Shown here in pieces: positions 41,297-49,545 of a stretch of 51,724 nucleotides of DNA. The position numbers and the translations under genes were made by a program. How positions within the stretch are numbered: position 1 is the first letter of the stretch; each line of letters starts with the position of its first letter. The notes under the pieces were generated by a model. That model was not told where the DNA came from and did no database searches. It worked only from the letters and a program-made list of their open reading frames with translations. The DNA lies in NCBI GenBank assembly GCA_009917405.1, contig QZED01000008.1, positions 1 to 51,724 of the forward strand. Direction: 5' to 3'. Origin of the DNA: a bacterium c-19 (lineage in GTDB: Bacteria > Bacillota_I > Bacilli_A > Erysipelotrichales > Erysipelotrichaceae).

Positions 41297-43927
41297 TTAA
41301 AGAGCGAATCCCAGTTTATTTTTAATAAAGATGATTGCCTCAGCAATTTTGGCAGTATTTTTAGCACCGGACTGTGCTAAATCAGGACGACCACCGCCTT
41401 TGCCGTCACAGATAAGTGCCGCTTCTTTTACTAAATCACCGCATTTAATGCCGCTTTCTACCGCTGCTTTGCCGGCTCCCGCTACAAATATTGCCTTGTC
41501 TTCCAGTTTAGAAGCCAAGAAAACGACAGAATTCGGCAGTTGTCCTTTAATGGTCGTCGCAATATCCTTTAATGCGTTCGCATCGGCACCATCCAGCTGT
41601 TCAATAATGACATCGAGCTGATTGACTGTTTGTTTCTGTTCCATCAATTCCTTTGCCTTTAATACGAACATCTGATTATGTAAAGCGTTCAGTTCCTTTT
41701 TCATCTGTTCTGCTTCCTGAAGCATTTGTGAAACTTTTTCCTCTACATGATGCAGACCCTTTAATTTTAATGAACCGGCAATATTTTTTAAAGACTGCTG
41801 CGCACCCGCAAATTCCATATACGCATCATAACCGCTTTTTGCGGTAATTCGTCGAATACCGGAACCGATACTTTCTTCCGCGATAATCTTGCAGATGCCG
41901 ATTTCCTGTGTATTATTCACATGACATCCACCGCAGAATTCCTTTGAAACATCGCCCATCGTTACCACACGCACAATATCGCCGTATTTTTCATCAAACA
42001 GTGCAGTGGCTCCGCTTTGCTTCGCTTCCTCAATCGGCATATATTCTTTCTGTACCGGATAGGCTGAGCAAATATAACGATTGACTAACTGCTCAATTTC
42101 CTGAAGTTGTGCATCACTTACTTTCTCAAAGTGAGTGAAGTCAAAGCGTAAATATTCCTCAGATACAAAGGAGCCTGCCTGTTGAATATGATTTCCGACC
42201 ACTTGTTTTAATGCACTCTGTAATAAATGCGTACAAGAGTGATTATTGGTGATAATATTGCGCTTTCTTTCATCGATCATGACTGTCACATAGTCATGTA
42301 AGGATAAAGTTCCGCTCTGCAAAGTAATACTGTGCAGATGCTGCTTATGCGGTGCTTTCACAACCTTTTCCACCACTGCACTCATCTGCGCATTTTTCAA
42401 CAAGCCGCTGTCGGCAACCTGACCGCCGCTCTCTGCGTAACAGACTGTTTGATCTAATATAACCTCACCGCTGTCAGTTAATTCATCCACTGCCTTGCCA
42501 TCTTTAAACAATGCGATGACCTTCGCTTCACATTGTGCTTGATCATAGCCGATGAATTCACTCTTTTCCGTGAAGTTCATTAAATCGGCAGACTGAGAAG
42601 ACATAGACTGCGCTTGATCACGTGCATTGCGTGCGCGCTCCCGCTGCTTTTCCATTTCCGCATGAAAGCCTTGTTCATCTACCTGATAACCGTTTTCAGC
42701 AGCAATCTCCAATGTCAATTCAAACGGGAAGCCGTATGTATCATATAATTGGAATGCCGTTTTACCGTCTAGCATATGATCCGTACGCTCTTTCATCACG
42801 TCCATCAACAAACGCTCTCCGTCAGCTAAGGTAGCGGAGAAGCGTTCTTCCTCTGCCTTTACCAACTTCATAATTGTGTCCTGTTTAGCTTCTAAATACG
42901 GATAGAAATCTTTCATAATTTCAACTACAACCGGCACCAAGCGATAAAGGAACGCCTGCTCGATTTCCAGCTTACGAGCAAAGCGAACGGCACGTCTCAG
43001 TACACGACGAAGCACATACCCTCTGCCCTCATTCGCAAACAAGGCACCGTCCGCAAGGGCGAAACTTACCGTTCTGATATGATCGGCGATTACACGATAT
43101 GCCATTTTATATTCATTCTCATAAGGATGCTTGGAAAATTGCTTAGTCGCTTCAATAATCGGTAAGAATAAGTCGGTATCAAAATTAGTTTCACCGCCTT
43201 GTATCAATGATACAAGACGCTCTAATCCCATACCGGTATCAATATTTTTCTGTGGCAGTTCCTGATATTCACTGCGCGGTAGCTCCGGCTTACAGTCATA
43301 TTGAGAGAAGACAACATTCCATACTTCGATATAGCGGTCATTTTCCGATTCTTCAAAGAACAGACGCTCGCCCAATCCTTCAGGATCATAGGCTTCTCCA
43401 CGATCATAGAATATTTCCGAATCAGGTCCTCCCGGTCCTTCACCAATCTCCCAAAAGTTATCCTTTGTCTTTAAAATATGCGACGGTGATACCCCGCACT
43501 CTTCACTCCATACTCGATACGCTTCCTCATCGTCTTCATAGACGGAGATATACAGCTTATCTTTAGGAAATGCGATCCATTTTTCATCAGTTAAAAATTC
43601 CCACGCAAAATGAATTGCATCGCGCTTAAAGTAATCACCGATGGAAAAATTCCCGAGCATTTCAAAGAAGGTATGATGACGTGCTGTTTTTCCGACATTT
43701 TCAATATCATTAGTACGAATGGATTTCTGCGCATTCGCAATACGCGGTTTATCCGGTTTTAGTGTTCCGTCAAAGTATTTTTTTAACGCAGCAACTCCAG
43801 CATTGATCCATAAAAGGGTCGGATCATTATGCGGAACCAATGAAGCACCCGGTTCAATCATATGGTCCTTACTTGCAAAATAATCCAAAAACATCTGTCT
43901 TACTTGATTTCCTGTCAACTGTTTCAT
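41297..43927 (-). CDS. alaS: Alanyl-tRNA synthetase
   Basis: Class II synthetase charging tRNA-Ala, with an editing domain that removes mischarged serine and glycine. The 876-residue protein has the catalytic core (RIANAQKSIRTNDIENVGKTARHHTFFEMLGNF and later GNGLERLV-like sites GMGLERLVSLIQGG). The editing domain has the HNHSCTHLLQSAL zinc pair and the CGGCHV motif. The C-terminal coiled coil and C-Ala domain end with CDGKGGGRPDLAQSGAK. All appear complete. AGGAGG lies close to the ATG. An alanine T-box leader is directly upstream, and ireB follows. Confidence 0.96.
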   Translation of the reverse strand: MKQLTGNQVRQMFLDYFASKDHMIEPGASLVPHNDPTLLWINAGVAALKKYFDGTLKPDKPRIANAQKSIRTNDIENVGKTARHHTFFEMLGNFSIGDYFKRDAIHFAWEFLTDEKWIAFPKDKLYISVYEDDEEAYRVWSEECGVSPSHILKTKDNFWEIGEGPGGPDSEIFYDRGEAYDPEGLGERLFFEESENDRYIEVWNVVFSQYDCKPELPRSEYQELPQKNIDTGMGLERLVSLIQGGETNFDTDLFLPIIEATKQFSKHPYENEYKMAYRVIADHIRTVSFALADGALFANEGRGYVLRRVLRRAVRFARKLEIEQAFLYRLVPVVVEIMKDFYPYLEAKQDTIMKLVKAEEERFSATLADGERLLMDVMKERTDHMLDGKTAFQLYDTYGFPFELTLEIAAENGYQVDEQGFHAEMEKQRERARNARDQAQSMSSQSADLMNFTEKSEFIGYDQAQCEAKVIALFKDGKAVDELTDSGEVILDQTVCYAESGGQVADSGLLKNAQMSAVVEKVVKAPHKQHLHSITLQSGTLSLHDYVTVMIDERKRNIITNNHSCTHLLQSALKQVVGNHIQQAGSFVSEEYLRFDFTHFEKVSDAQLQEIEQLVNRYICSAYPVQKEYMPIEEAKQSGATALFDEKYGDIVRVVTMGDVSKEFCGGCHVNNTQEIGICKIIAEESIGSGIRRITAKSGYDAYMEFAGAQQSLKNIAGSLKLKGLHHVEEKVSQMLQEAEQMKKELNALHNQMFVLKAKELMEQKQTVNQLDVIIEQLDGADANALKDIATTIKGQLPNSVVFLASKLEDKAIFVAGAGKAAVESGIKCGDLVKEAALICDGKGGGRPDLAQSGAKNTAKIAEAIIFIKNKLGFAL

Positions 43928-43943
43928 AATTTCCTCCTTGTAT

Positions 43944-44170
43944 AAAAAAAACGTCCCTGAAATTCAGGAACGAAAGCAATTTCCGCGGTACCATCCCGAT
44001 TTACTTCCAACAGAAGTACACCTTTGCATCTGTATCGTCGATTTTTCACACGCAGCAATCTCCCCGACAGCGTTCTTTATCACTCATCAAGGCTCGCACC
44101 GACCGCCTATTCTCTTGCATGAGTTTGATAAATACTACATCCGTTTCTTTGACTGCTGATTATCTTTCAT
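43944..44170 (-). promoter_or_regulatory. T-box leader of alaS (Ala specifier)
   Basis: The minus strand has the T-box GGGATGGTACCGCGG (43983-43997), then a terminator (CGTTCCTGAA...TTCAGGGACG plus eight T, 43944-43972). Upstream, AAGAACGCTGTCGG in Stem I places GCT (44069-44071), an alanine codon, at the specifier position. One extra base before it, compared with the tyrS leader, leaves a small doubt about exact register. Confidence 0.92.
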
Positions 44171-44199
44171 ATTATAGCATAGATACCACAGTGTTTCAA
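44171..44199 (-). promoter_or_regulatory. Vegetative promoter of alaS
   Basis: TTGAAA, a 17-base spacer and TATAAT on the minus strand, ahead of the T-box leader. The 84 bases from here to the potCD operon terminator are AT-rich and hold nothing else I could see. Confidence 0.78.
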
Positions 44200-44284
44200 T
44201 TTCAATTTTTATTTTTATTATTGTACTGCACAGCTTTTACATTTTATGAATTACCGATATTTATCAATTACATCAAATAATTGT

Positions 44285-44308
44285 AAAAAAGCAAGGGAAA
44301 ACCCTTGC
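44285..44308 (-). terminator. Terminator of the polyamine operon
   Basis: GCAAGGG, TTTT and CCCTTGC followed by six T residues on the minus strand, two bases after the small membrane-protein gene stop. Confidence 0.9.
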
Positions 44309-44309
44309 C

Positions 44310-44423
44310 TTAAAACTGCAATATACTTAAAATCAACATTACCACAATAATGGAAACAATGACTACCCGATATACATAGAGCTTCCATTTTTGTTTCTGC
44401 TTTGCTTCACTTTTTGCGCTCAT
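44310..44423 (-). CDS. Small membrane protein at end of polyamine operon
   Basis: A 37-residue ORF (MSAKSEAKQKQKWKLYVYR, then VVIVSIIVVMLILSILQF). The cytoplasmic start is basic, and a single transmembrane helix ends almost at the C-terminus. A clear GGTGGTAG ribosome site precedes the ATG. The gene begins 13 bases after potCD and is followed at once by the operon terminator, so it is cotranscribed with the transporter. Size and topology suggest a small regulatory or stabilising subunit of the transporter. That is inference, and no family was recognised. Confidence 0.68.
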   Translation of the reverse strand: MSAKSEAKQKQKWKLYVYRVVIVSIIVVMLILSILQF

Positions 44424-44436
44424 TTTACTACCACCT

Positions 44437-46335
44437 TTACTTTGCAATCTTTACTTTTGTCCATAATTCCGAGATCAGCTTACGTGATTTTTCATTATAA
44501 TGGAATATTTCATCTTTCTCATAACCGGTACGCGGTAAGTATGCTTCATTATCGGCATAAATTCCTTCCGAACCGCTACATTCTTCCAGCACCTCATCAT
44601 TCGTTGATGCATAACCGACAAATTCCGTATTCTTCATACTGTTTTCATACTCTAAAATAAAGTTGATATATTCGTTTGCCAGTTTTGGATTCGGCGCATT
44701 TTTCGGAATCACCATTGCATCACTCCACAAGTTCGTACCTTCCTTCGGCATAAAATAACCCATGTCTTCATTTTCAGAAAGGATATAAGTCGCATCACCG
44801 CTGTAAACAAGCGCCATATCCTTATTACCGTTTGCCATCGCATCAATAACCTCATCGGTAACTATTTCCGGTTCCATGGTTGATACAGCCTCTTTCAGCC
44901 ATTCATACGCTTCCCTAAGCTGATCCTCATAATCGGTATTCATTGAATAACCTAACGCCTTTAAAGCCATCATAAAGGAATCACGTTCCGAATCATACAT
45001 ATAAATATGACCTTTATATTTTTGATTCTTGAATATATTGTAACCCTCTTTTTCTAAATCTTCAATATCTACATTGTTTTTATTATAAACAATTCCGACA
45101 GTTCCCCAAAAATACGGAACACTGTAGATATGATCGGGATCATAGGATAAGGCATTAAGCGGTTCAGCCAAATTGATTATATTTGGTATCTGATCATGAT
45201 TCAGCGGCTGTAAAAATTCTTCTTTCAATAAGCGCTCGATCATATAATCACTAGGCACAAGTATATCATAACGCTCTCCACCCTGCAGCTTTGTATACAT
45301 CAGTTCATTAGAATCAAACGTATCATAAATGATTTTTACACCATATTGTGCTTCAAAAGCAGTATTAATCTCTGGATCAATATATTCACCGACATTATAT
45401 ATTTTTAAAGTGTCACTGCCGAAGCGTGCGATTGCGTCCTCACTGCTCATCTGCGATTTGGTACCGCTTTTCAGCCAATACAAACCGCCGGTGATAAATA
45501 AAGCAAAGCACAATGCGACAATACCTGTTGCGTGTTTGGATATACGATTTGTCTTTGTTTTGGTTTTTTCTTTAATGATCGGCAATAAATTCACTAACAA
45601 CAAAGTAATTGTAATCATTAATACAATGATCGTCGACAATGCATTAATACTCGGATTGATACGCTTACTCATCGTCCAAACGAGCGTTGAGATGTTTTTT
45701 ACCCCATTACCGGTCACAAAATATGAAATGGTAAAATCATCAAATGACATTGTAAAAGCAATCAATGCGCCGGAGATAATACCGGGTAAAATTTGTGGTA
45801 CTATAACCTTCGTCATAGCCTGCCACGGAGTTGCGCCTAAATCCATAGCAGCTTCAGCCAAATTATCATCGAGAGAGCGCAGTTTCGGCATTACGCTTAA
45901 TATTACATACGGAATACAAAAGGCGATGTGAGCAAGCAGCATTGTCAAGAAACCTTTTTCGATTCGCAGCGACACATAGAACAACATAAAACCAACTGCC
46001 GTTACGATTTCCGGATTCATAATCGGCAGATTGTTGATCTGAGATACAACCTCACGCACAATGCGCCGTGATTTACTTAAACCGATTGCCGTAATTGTTC
46101 CGACTGCGGTAGAAACAACAGTCGCAATTACTGCAGTCACAAGTGTATAATAAATTGCTTCCAACATGTTTGGATCATGAAGCATTTTCTCATACCATCG
46201 CAAAGAGAAGCCGTCAAAGCTTGTCAAAGAACGTGAATCGTTAAATGAAAAGATCAGCATATATAAAATCGGAAAGTAGAAAAACAGCAATATGGCACCG
46301 AGTAAAAAACGGCGTAGTAACTTACGGCGATTCAT
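44437..46335 (-). CDS. potCD: Polyamine ABC transporter permease-binding protein fusion
   Basis: One 632-residue protein joins two transporter parts. Residues 1-265 are a PotC-type permease with about six helices and the EAA motif (NLAEAAMDLGATPWQAMTKVIVPQ near 158-181). A basic cytoplasmic stretch and another helix (about 268-290, GIVALCFALFITGGLYWL) carry the chain outside. Residues 300-632 are a PotD-type substrate-binding domain (LKIYNVGEYIDPEINTAFEAQYG, then YDILVPSDYMIERL, then ALVYSGDATYI). The binding protein is thus tethered to the permease instead of being a free lipoprotein. It probably imports spermidine or putrescine. The start overlaps the potB stop by one base. Confidence 0.93.
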   Translation of the reverse strand: MNRRKLLRRFLLGAILLFFYFPILYMLIFSFNDSRSLTSFDGFSLRWYEKMLHDPNMLEAIYYTLVTAVIATVVSTAVGTITAIGLSKSRRIVREVVSQINNLPIMNPEIVTAVGFMLFYVSLRIEKGFLTMLLAHIAFCIPYVILSVMPKLRSLDDNLAEAAMDLGATPWQAMTKVIVPQILPGIISGALIAFTMSFDDFTISYFVTGNGVKNISTLVWTMSKRINPSINALSTIIVLMITITLLLVNLLPIIKEKTKTKTNRISKHATGIVALCFALFITGGLYWLKSGTKSQMSSEDAIARFGSDTLKIYNVGEYIDPEINTAFEAQYGVKIIYDTFDSNELMYTKLQGGERYDILVPSDYMIERLLKEEFLQPLNHDQIPNIINLAEPLNALSYDPDHIYSVPYFWGTVGIVYNKNNVDIEDLEKEGYNIFKNQKYKGHIYMYDSERDSFMMALKALGYSMNTDYEDQLREAYEWLKEAVSTMEPEIVTDEVIDAMANGNKDMALVYSGDATYILSENEDMGYFMPKEGTNLWSDAMVIPKNAPNPKLANEYINFILEYENSMKNTEFVGYASTNDEVLEECSGSEGIYADNEAYLPRTGYEKDEIFHYNEKSRKLISELWTKVKIAK

Positions 46336-47183
46336 TATGCCTTACCTCGCTTTCTTGCCATAGCATCATCACTCTTATCCAGCTTTCTTGTAATATACAT
46401 TGAAATCATAATAATGCATGCCATAATCATTGAAATTGCGCTGCCGAAATTCCATTCACCTACAGTAATAAATTGATTCTCGATCACATTTCCGATCAGC
46501 ATATATCCGCCTCCGCCCATAAGCTTAGGAATGACAAAGCTGGAAACAGCCGGTAAAAACACCAGGGTTATCCCGGAAATTACCCCCGGCAAAGAAAGCG
46601 GCAGAGTCACCTTCATGAAACGGTGAAAGCGATCAGCACCTAAATCATTTGCCGCATCCAACAGCGAATTGTCCAGCTTGGCAAGTGAGGATTCAATCTG
46701 TAAAATCATAAAGGGGATAAAATTATAAACCATACCGAGTACGACAGCAAAATCCGTATACAGCAGCTTTTGCGGCTCAAAACCAAGCAGTTGCAGCACA
46801 TAATTGATCAAGCCGTTATCGGATAAAATACCGATCCACGCATAAGTGCGCACCAGCATATTGATCCACATTGGCAAAGTGATCAGCAGAATATACAAAT
46901 TTCGTTGTTTGGGCTTGCTATTAGCAATCAAATACGCAATCGGATAACCGATTAAAATACATAATATGGTAGTTAAAAAAGCAATTTTTAACGAAATCCA
47001 CAAGGTACTTAAGAAATCAACATCAGTGAAAAAACGGATAAAATTCTCTAAAGTAAATTGCAAGGTTGCGACATCATTTCCTTGCTTGGTAAGTGCATAG
47101 AGTACAATCAGCAACATCGGAATCACGATCATTGCCGCAATCCATAAAATATACGGATAAGTCAAACGCTTGAAAGTCTTCAT
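46335..47183 (-). CDS. potB: Polyamine ABC transporter permease PotB
   Basis: A 282-residue permease with about six membrane helices. The EAA loop (LDNSLLDAANDLGADRFHRFMKVTLPLSLPG, about 170-200) contacts the ATPase, and VFLPAVSSFVIPKLMGGG near 207-224 is typical of PotB-type subunits. It pairs with the PotC half of the fused protein to form the channel. It starts one base after potA and overlaps potCD by one base, so expression of all subunits is tightly coupled. Confidence 0.93.
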   Translation of the reverse strand: MKTFKRLTYPYILWIAAMIVIPMLLIVLYALTKQGNDVATLQFTLENFIRFFTDVDFLSTLWISLKIAFLTTILCILIGYPIAYLIANSKPKQRNLYILLITLPMWINMLVRTYAWIGILSDNGLINYVLQLLGFEPQKLLYTDFAVVLGMVYNFIPFMILQIESSLAKLDNSLLDAANDLGADRFHRFMKVTLPLSLPGVISGITLVFLPAVSSFVIPKLMGGGGYMLIGNVIENQFITVGEWNFGSAISMIMACIIMISMYITRKLDKSDDAMARKRGKA

Positions 47184-47184
47184 A

Positions 47185-48771
47185 TTAATACCCTATTTTA
47201 CTCATCACATGAATATCCTCAGGATAGAAATTCAATGCGATTTCCGCTCCTTCTTCGCTCATATCCGTCGTATGCACCTTAAATACACGCCCTTTGGTTG
47301 AGAATGTCACTTGATAAACCCCAGGACTGATCGTATCCGGATCGAAATCATATTCTACATCCTCGATTTCCACAATGCTTTCATCGCTTAATTTCCATCC
47401 CTGTGCATTTGCCCATGTCTTTAAATCCGTATCCAAAGCAACGCTTTCTTTGATTTCGTCAACACTTTTAAAGAAGTTGAATGCGGAGATTGCTTCATTC
47501 TTTTTCGGATTCTCTACATATTTCTGCTCTACTACCATAATATTAACGGTTACAGCTGTACCGCCGGCAGTGGAAAAGGTTACCGGATAATTACCGACTT
47601 CTTCTTTTAATTCATATTCAATTTTAGAAATTGATAAATATTCATCATTTTCCGGATCCCATGCCTGCGCGTCGGCACGCGCAATAATTTCCGCATCATT
47701 CAATTCTTTTACATCTTCTAAATCCACAAAGAAGTGATTGGCTGAGATTCGCTCCTTGGCATCACTGGAAGCGACATCATGTTCCTTAGTCACGTTCATT
47801 TTCACGCTGACCGTAGTGCCGGGAACTGTTTCAACCATAATTTCATAATGAACACCTTTAAACAATACTGATTTCACAACACCGTTCATTTTTCCGCTGT
47901 CTTGTGCAACGATATCTAGATCCTCGGGACGAATAACAACATCAACTGGTTCATGTTCCTTAAAACCGACATCAACACAGTCAAAATCTATATCATCAAA
48001 ACGCACGCGTTTATCCTCGAGCATGATGCCCGGAATGATATTAGATTCACCGATAAAATTTGCCACATAGCGATTCTGCGGTTCATTGTAAATATCGGTC
48101 GGCGATCCTACCTGTTGAATTTCGCCATCCTTCATGACAACGATTTTATCACTCATCGTCAAGGCTTCCTCTTGATCATGCGTCACATAGATAAAAGTAA
48201 TCCCGACTTCCTGCTGAATACGTTTTAACTCATATTGCATTTCTTTTCTGAGCTTCAAATCAAGCGCTGCCAACGGCTCATCCAACAGTAAAACCTTCGG
48301 CTCATTCACAAGCGCTCGTGCAATCGCAATACGCTGTTGCTGACCGCCGGAAAGCAGTGTAACATTACGCTGTTCAAAACCTTCTAAATTGATCAGTTTC
48401 AACATTTTCATTACTTTCTGTTCGATGACATCCTTGCTCATTTTTTTGATTTTTAAACCGAAAGCAATATTTTCATAAACATTCATATGCGGAAATAAAG
48501 CATATTTTTGAAACACTGTATTTAATTCTCGCTTATACGGCGGCAGATCACTGATCTCCTCACCATCAAAGATGACTCTGCCTTCATTTTGTTTCAGAAA
48601 GCCTGCCAGTATTCTCAACAAGGTTGTCTTGCCGCAGCCGCTCGGTCCTAATAAGGTCACAAACTCATTTTCATAAATGTCGAGGGATATTCCCTTTAAA
48701 ACAATCTGCCCGTCAAAATCCTTAACAATATTTTTAAATTCAATTAATCGCTTTGCTTCATTCATTTCCAT
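47185..48771 (-). CDS. potA: Polyamine ABC ATPase PotA with Ig-like insertion
   Basis: ATPase of the polyamine importer, 528 residues against about 360-380 in the family. The ATPase core is intact: Walker A GPSGCGKT (about 43-50), signature LSGGQQQ (141-147), Walker B VLLLDEP (161-167) and switch VTHD (197-200). The TOBE domain starts near 296 ([17 protein letters not shown]). It is then interrupted by two similar repeats of about 86 residues (about 341-502), described separately, before ending [14 protein letters not shown]. The insertion is predicted to be cytoplasmic, since there is no signal or membrane segment. The ATG at 48771 follows AGGAGG at six bases. It directly follows the XRE-cupin gene. 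Numbering starts from the in-frame GTG at 48774. Confidence 0.95.
   Translation of the reverse strand: MEMNEAKRLIEFKNIVKDFDGQIVLKGISLDIYENEFVTLLGPSGCGKTTLLRILAGFLKQNEGRVIFDGEEISDLPPYKRELNTVFQKYALFPHMNVYENIAFGLKIKKMSKDVIEQKVMKMLKLINLEGFEQRNVTLLSGGQQQRIAIARALVNEPKVLLLDEPLAALDLKLRKEMQYELKRIQQEVGITFIYVTHDQEEALTMSDKIVVMKDGEIQQVGSPTDIYNEPQNRYVANFIGESNIIPGIMLEDKRVRFDDIDFDCVDVGFKEHEPVDVVIRPEDLDIVAQDSGKMNGVVKSVLFKGVHYEIMVETVPGTTVSVKMNVTKEHDVASSDAKERISANHFFVDLEDVKELNDAEIIARADAQAWDPENDEYLSISKIEYELKEEVGNYPVTFSTAGGTAVTVNIMVVEQKYVENPKKNEAISAFNFFKSVDEIKESVALDTDLKTWANAQGWKLSDESIVEIEDVEYDFDPDTISPGVYQVTFSTKGRVFKVHTTDMSEEGAEIALNFYPEDIHVMSKIGY
47269..47754 (-). repeat. Two tandem Ig-like repeats inside potA
   Basis: The coding stretch for residues about 341-502 contains two 86-residue units. 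Both share a start of E-x-ISA-x-x-FF, a central A-x-A-Q-x-W (ARADAQAW and TWANAQGW), and an end of [10 protein letters not shown] or YQVTFSTKG. Such a pattern is typical of Ig-like repeats in Gram-positive cell-surface proteins. The end of TOBE before the first unit ([15 protein letters not shown]) also resembles the end of a repeat. Confidence 0.82.
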
Positions 48772-48781
48772 CACTATCCTC

Positions 48782-49315
48782 CTAGAACATCGGTGGTGTA
48801 CTTACCCATAACAGCGATGCATCGTGCTTACCGCTGTTTTTTAAATAATGCGTATTGCGCCCACTGATATAAAAAGTTTCACCCTTTTTCAATGTATACT
48901 CTTTATCACCGTTTACTAATGTAATCTTCCCTTGCAGTACATAACCGAATTCCTCACCGATATGCGGATCGACAATCTGTGAAGTTCCGTTCGGCTTCAG
49001 ACTCAGAATCATCGGTTCCATTTCATTTTTCTGTGCATTGGGAATGATCCAGTAAATCGTAAAATCTTCCTGCTCATCAATAAAAAAATCGTCTGTATGA
49101 AAGACGATCTGTTCCTCTCTGCTCTCTTTAAAAAAAGTAGCTAGATCGGTTCCCAACGCTTCTAAAATATCTTCCAACGTAGAAACCGACGGAGAAGTCA
49201 GATTTCGCTCCACTTGACTTAAAAATCCTTTTGTCAGCTCGCTGCGGCTCGCAAGTTCTTCCAGTGTCAGATCATTGCGAATACGCAGCTGCTTAAGCTT
49301 TCGACCGATATCCAT
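48782..49315 (-). CDS. XRE-family regulator with cupin domain (PuuR-like)
   Basis: A 177-residue regulator. The N-terminal helix-turn-helix is [38 protein letters not shown], about 4-60. The C-terminal cupin ([41 protein letters not shown], about 118-160) should bind a small ligand. This layout is typical of PuuR-like polyamine regulators. It is the first gene of the operon and sits ten bases before potA. A perfect palindrome overlaps its leader, which suggests autoregulation. Polyamines as the ligand are inferred from the operon. Confidence 0.9.
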   Translation of the reverse strand: MDIGRKLKQLRIRNDLTLEELASRSELTKGFLSQVERNLTSPSVSTLEDILEALGTDLATFFKESREEQIVFHTDDFFIDEQEDFTIYWIIPNAQKNEMEPMILSLKPNGTSQIVDPHIGEEFGYVLQGKITLVNGDKEYTLKKGETFYISGRNTHYLKNSGKHDASLLWVSTPPMF

Positions 49316-49327
49316 ATGCGCCCTCCT

Positions 49328-49344
49328 GTTTAGTATTACTAAAC
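49328..49344. promoter_or_regulatory. Perfect palindrome, candidate operator of XRE-cupin regulator
   Basis: GTTTAGTATTACTAAAC is a 17-bp sequence with two perfect 7-bp arms around three central bases. It sits between the promoter and the ribosome site of the regulator gene. Confidence 0.65.
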
Positions 49345-49371
49345 TTTAAGTATAGTATTTCAAACAACATT

Positions 49372-49399
49372 ATTATACATGATTCTTTAATTTATGCAA
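49372..49399 (-). promoter_or_regulatory. Promoter of the XRE/pot operon
   Basis: TTGCAT, a 16-base spacer and TATAAT on the minus strand, about 55 bases upstream of the regulator start codon. Operator-like palindromes lie on both sides. Confidence 0.65.
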
Positions 49400-49416
49400 T
49401 AGGTTTTAAACAAAAT

Positions 49417-49432
49417 GTTTAATATTTTAAAC
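49417..49432. promoter_or_regulatory. Second operator-like palindrome upstream of XRE/pot promoter
   Basis: GTTTAATATTTTAAAC resembles the downstream palindrome in its outer GTTTA/TAAAC arms. It lies just upstream of the -35. A nearby GTTTTAAAC (49403-49411 region) may add a third half-site. Confidence 0.45.
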
Positions 49433-49481
49433 TCAAGAGATATAGGAAGTACAAGATGAACAGCATATCATTCGATAACAA

Positions 49482-49510
49482 AATAAAAACGGACACATAC
49501 ACATATGTCC
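49482..49510 (-). terminator. Terminator after DUF885 peptidase
   Basis: GGACATATG and a matching TATGTGTCC arm, then GTTTTTATTTTG on the minus strand, 35 bases past the stop codon. Confidence 0.75.
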
Positions 49511-49545
49511 ATTCGTATATTTAGAATATCTAAATTATTTATCAA

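Noticed and set aside
43938..44159. Plus-strand 73-codon open frame upstream of alaS
   Set aside because: It lies wholly within the alaS T-box leader, has no ribosome site, and is explained by the structured RNA on the other strand.
45329..45931. Plus-strand 200-codon open frame antisense to potCD
   Set aside because: It is antisense to the PotC half and linker, with hydrophobic composition due to the opposite-strand transmembrane codons and no ribosome site.
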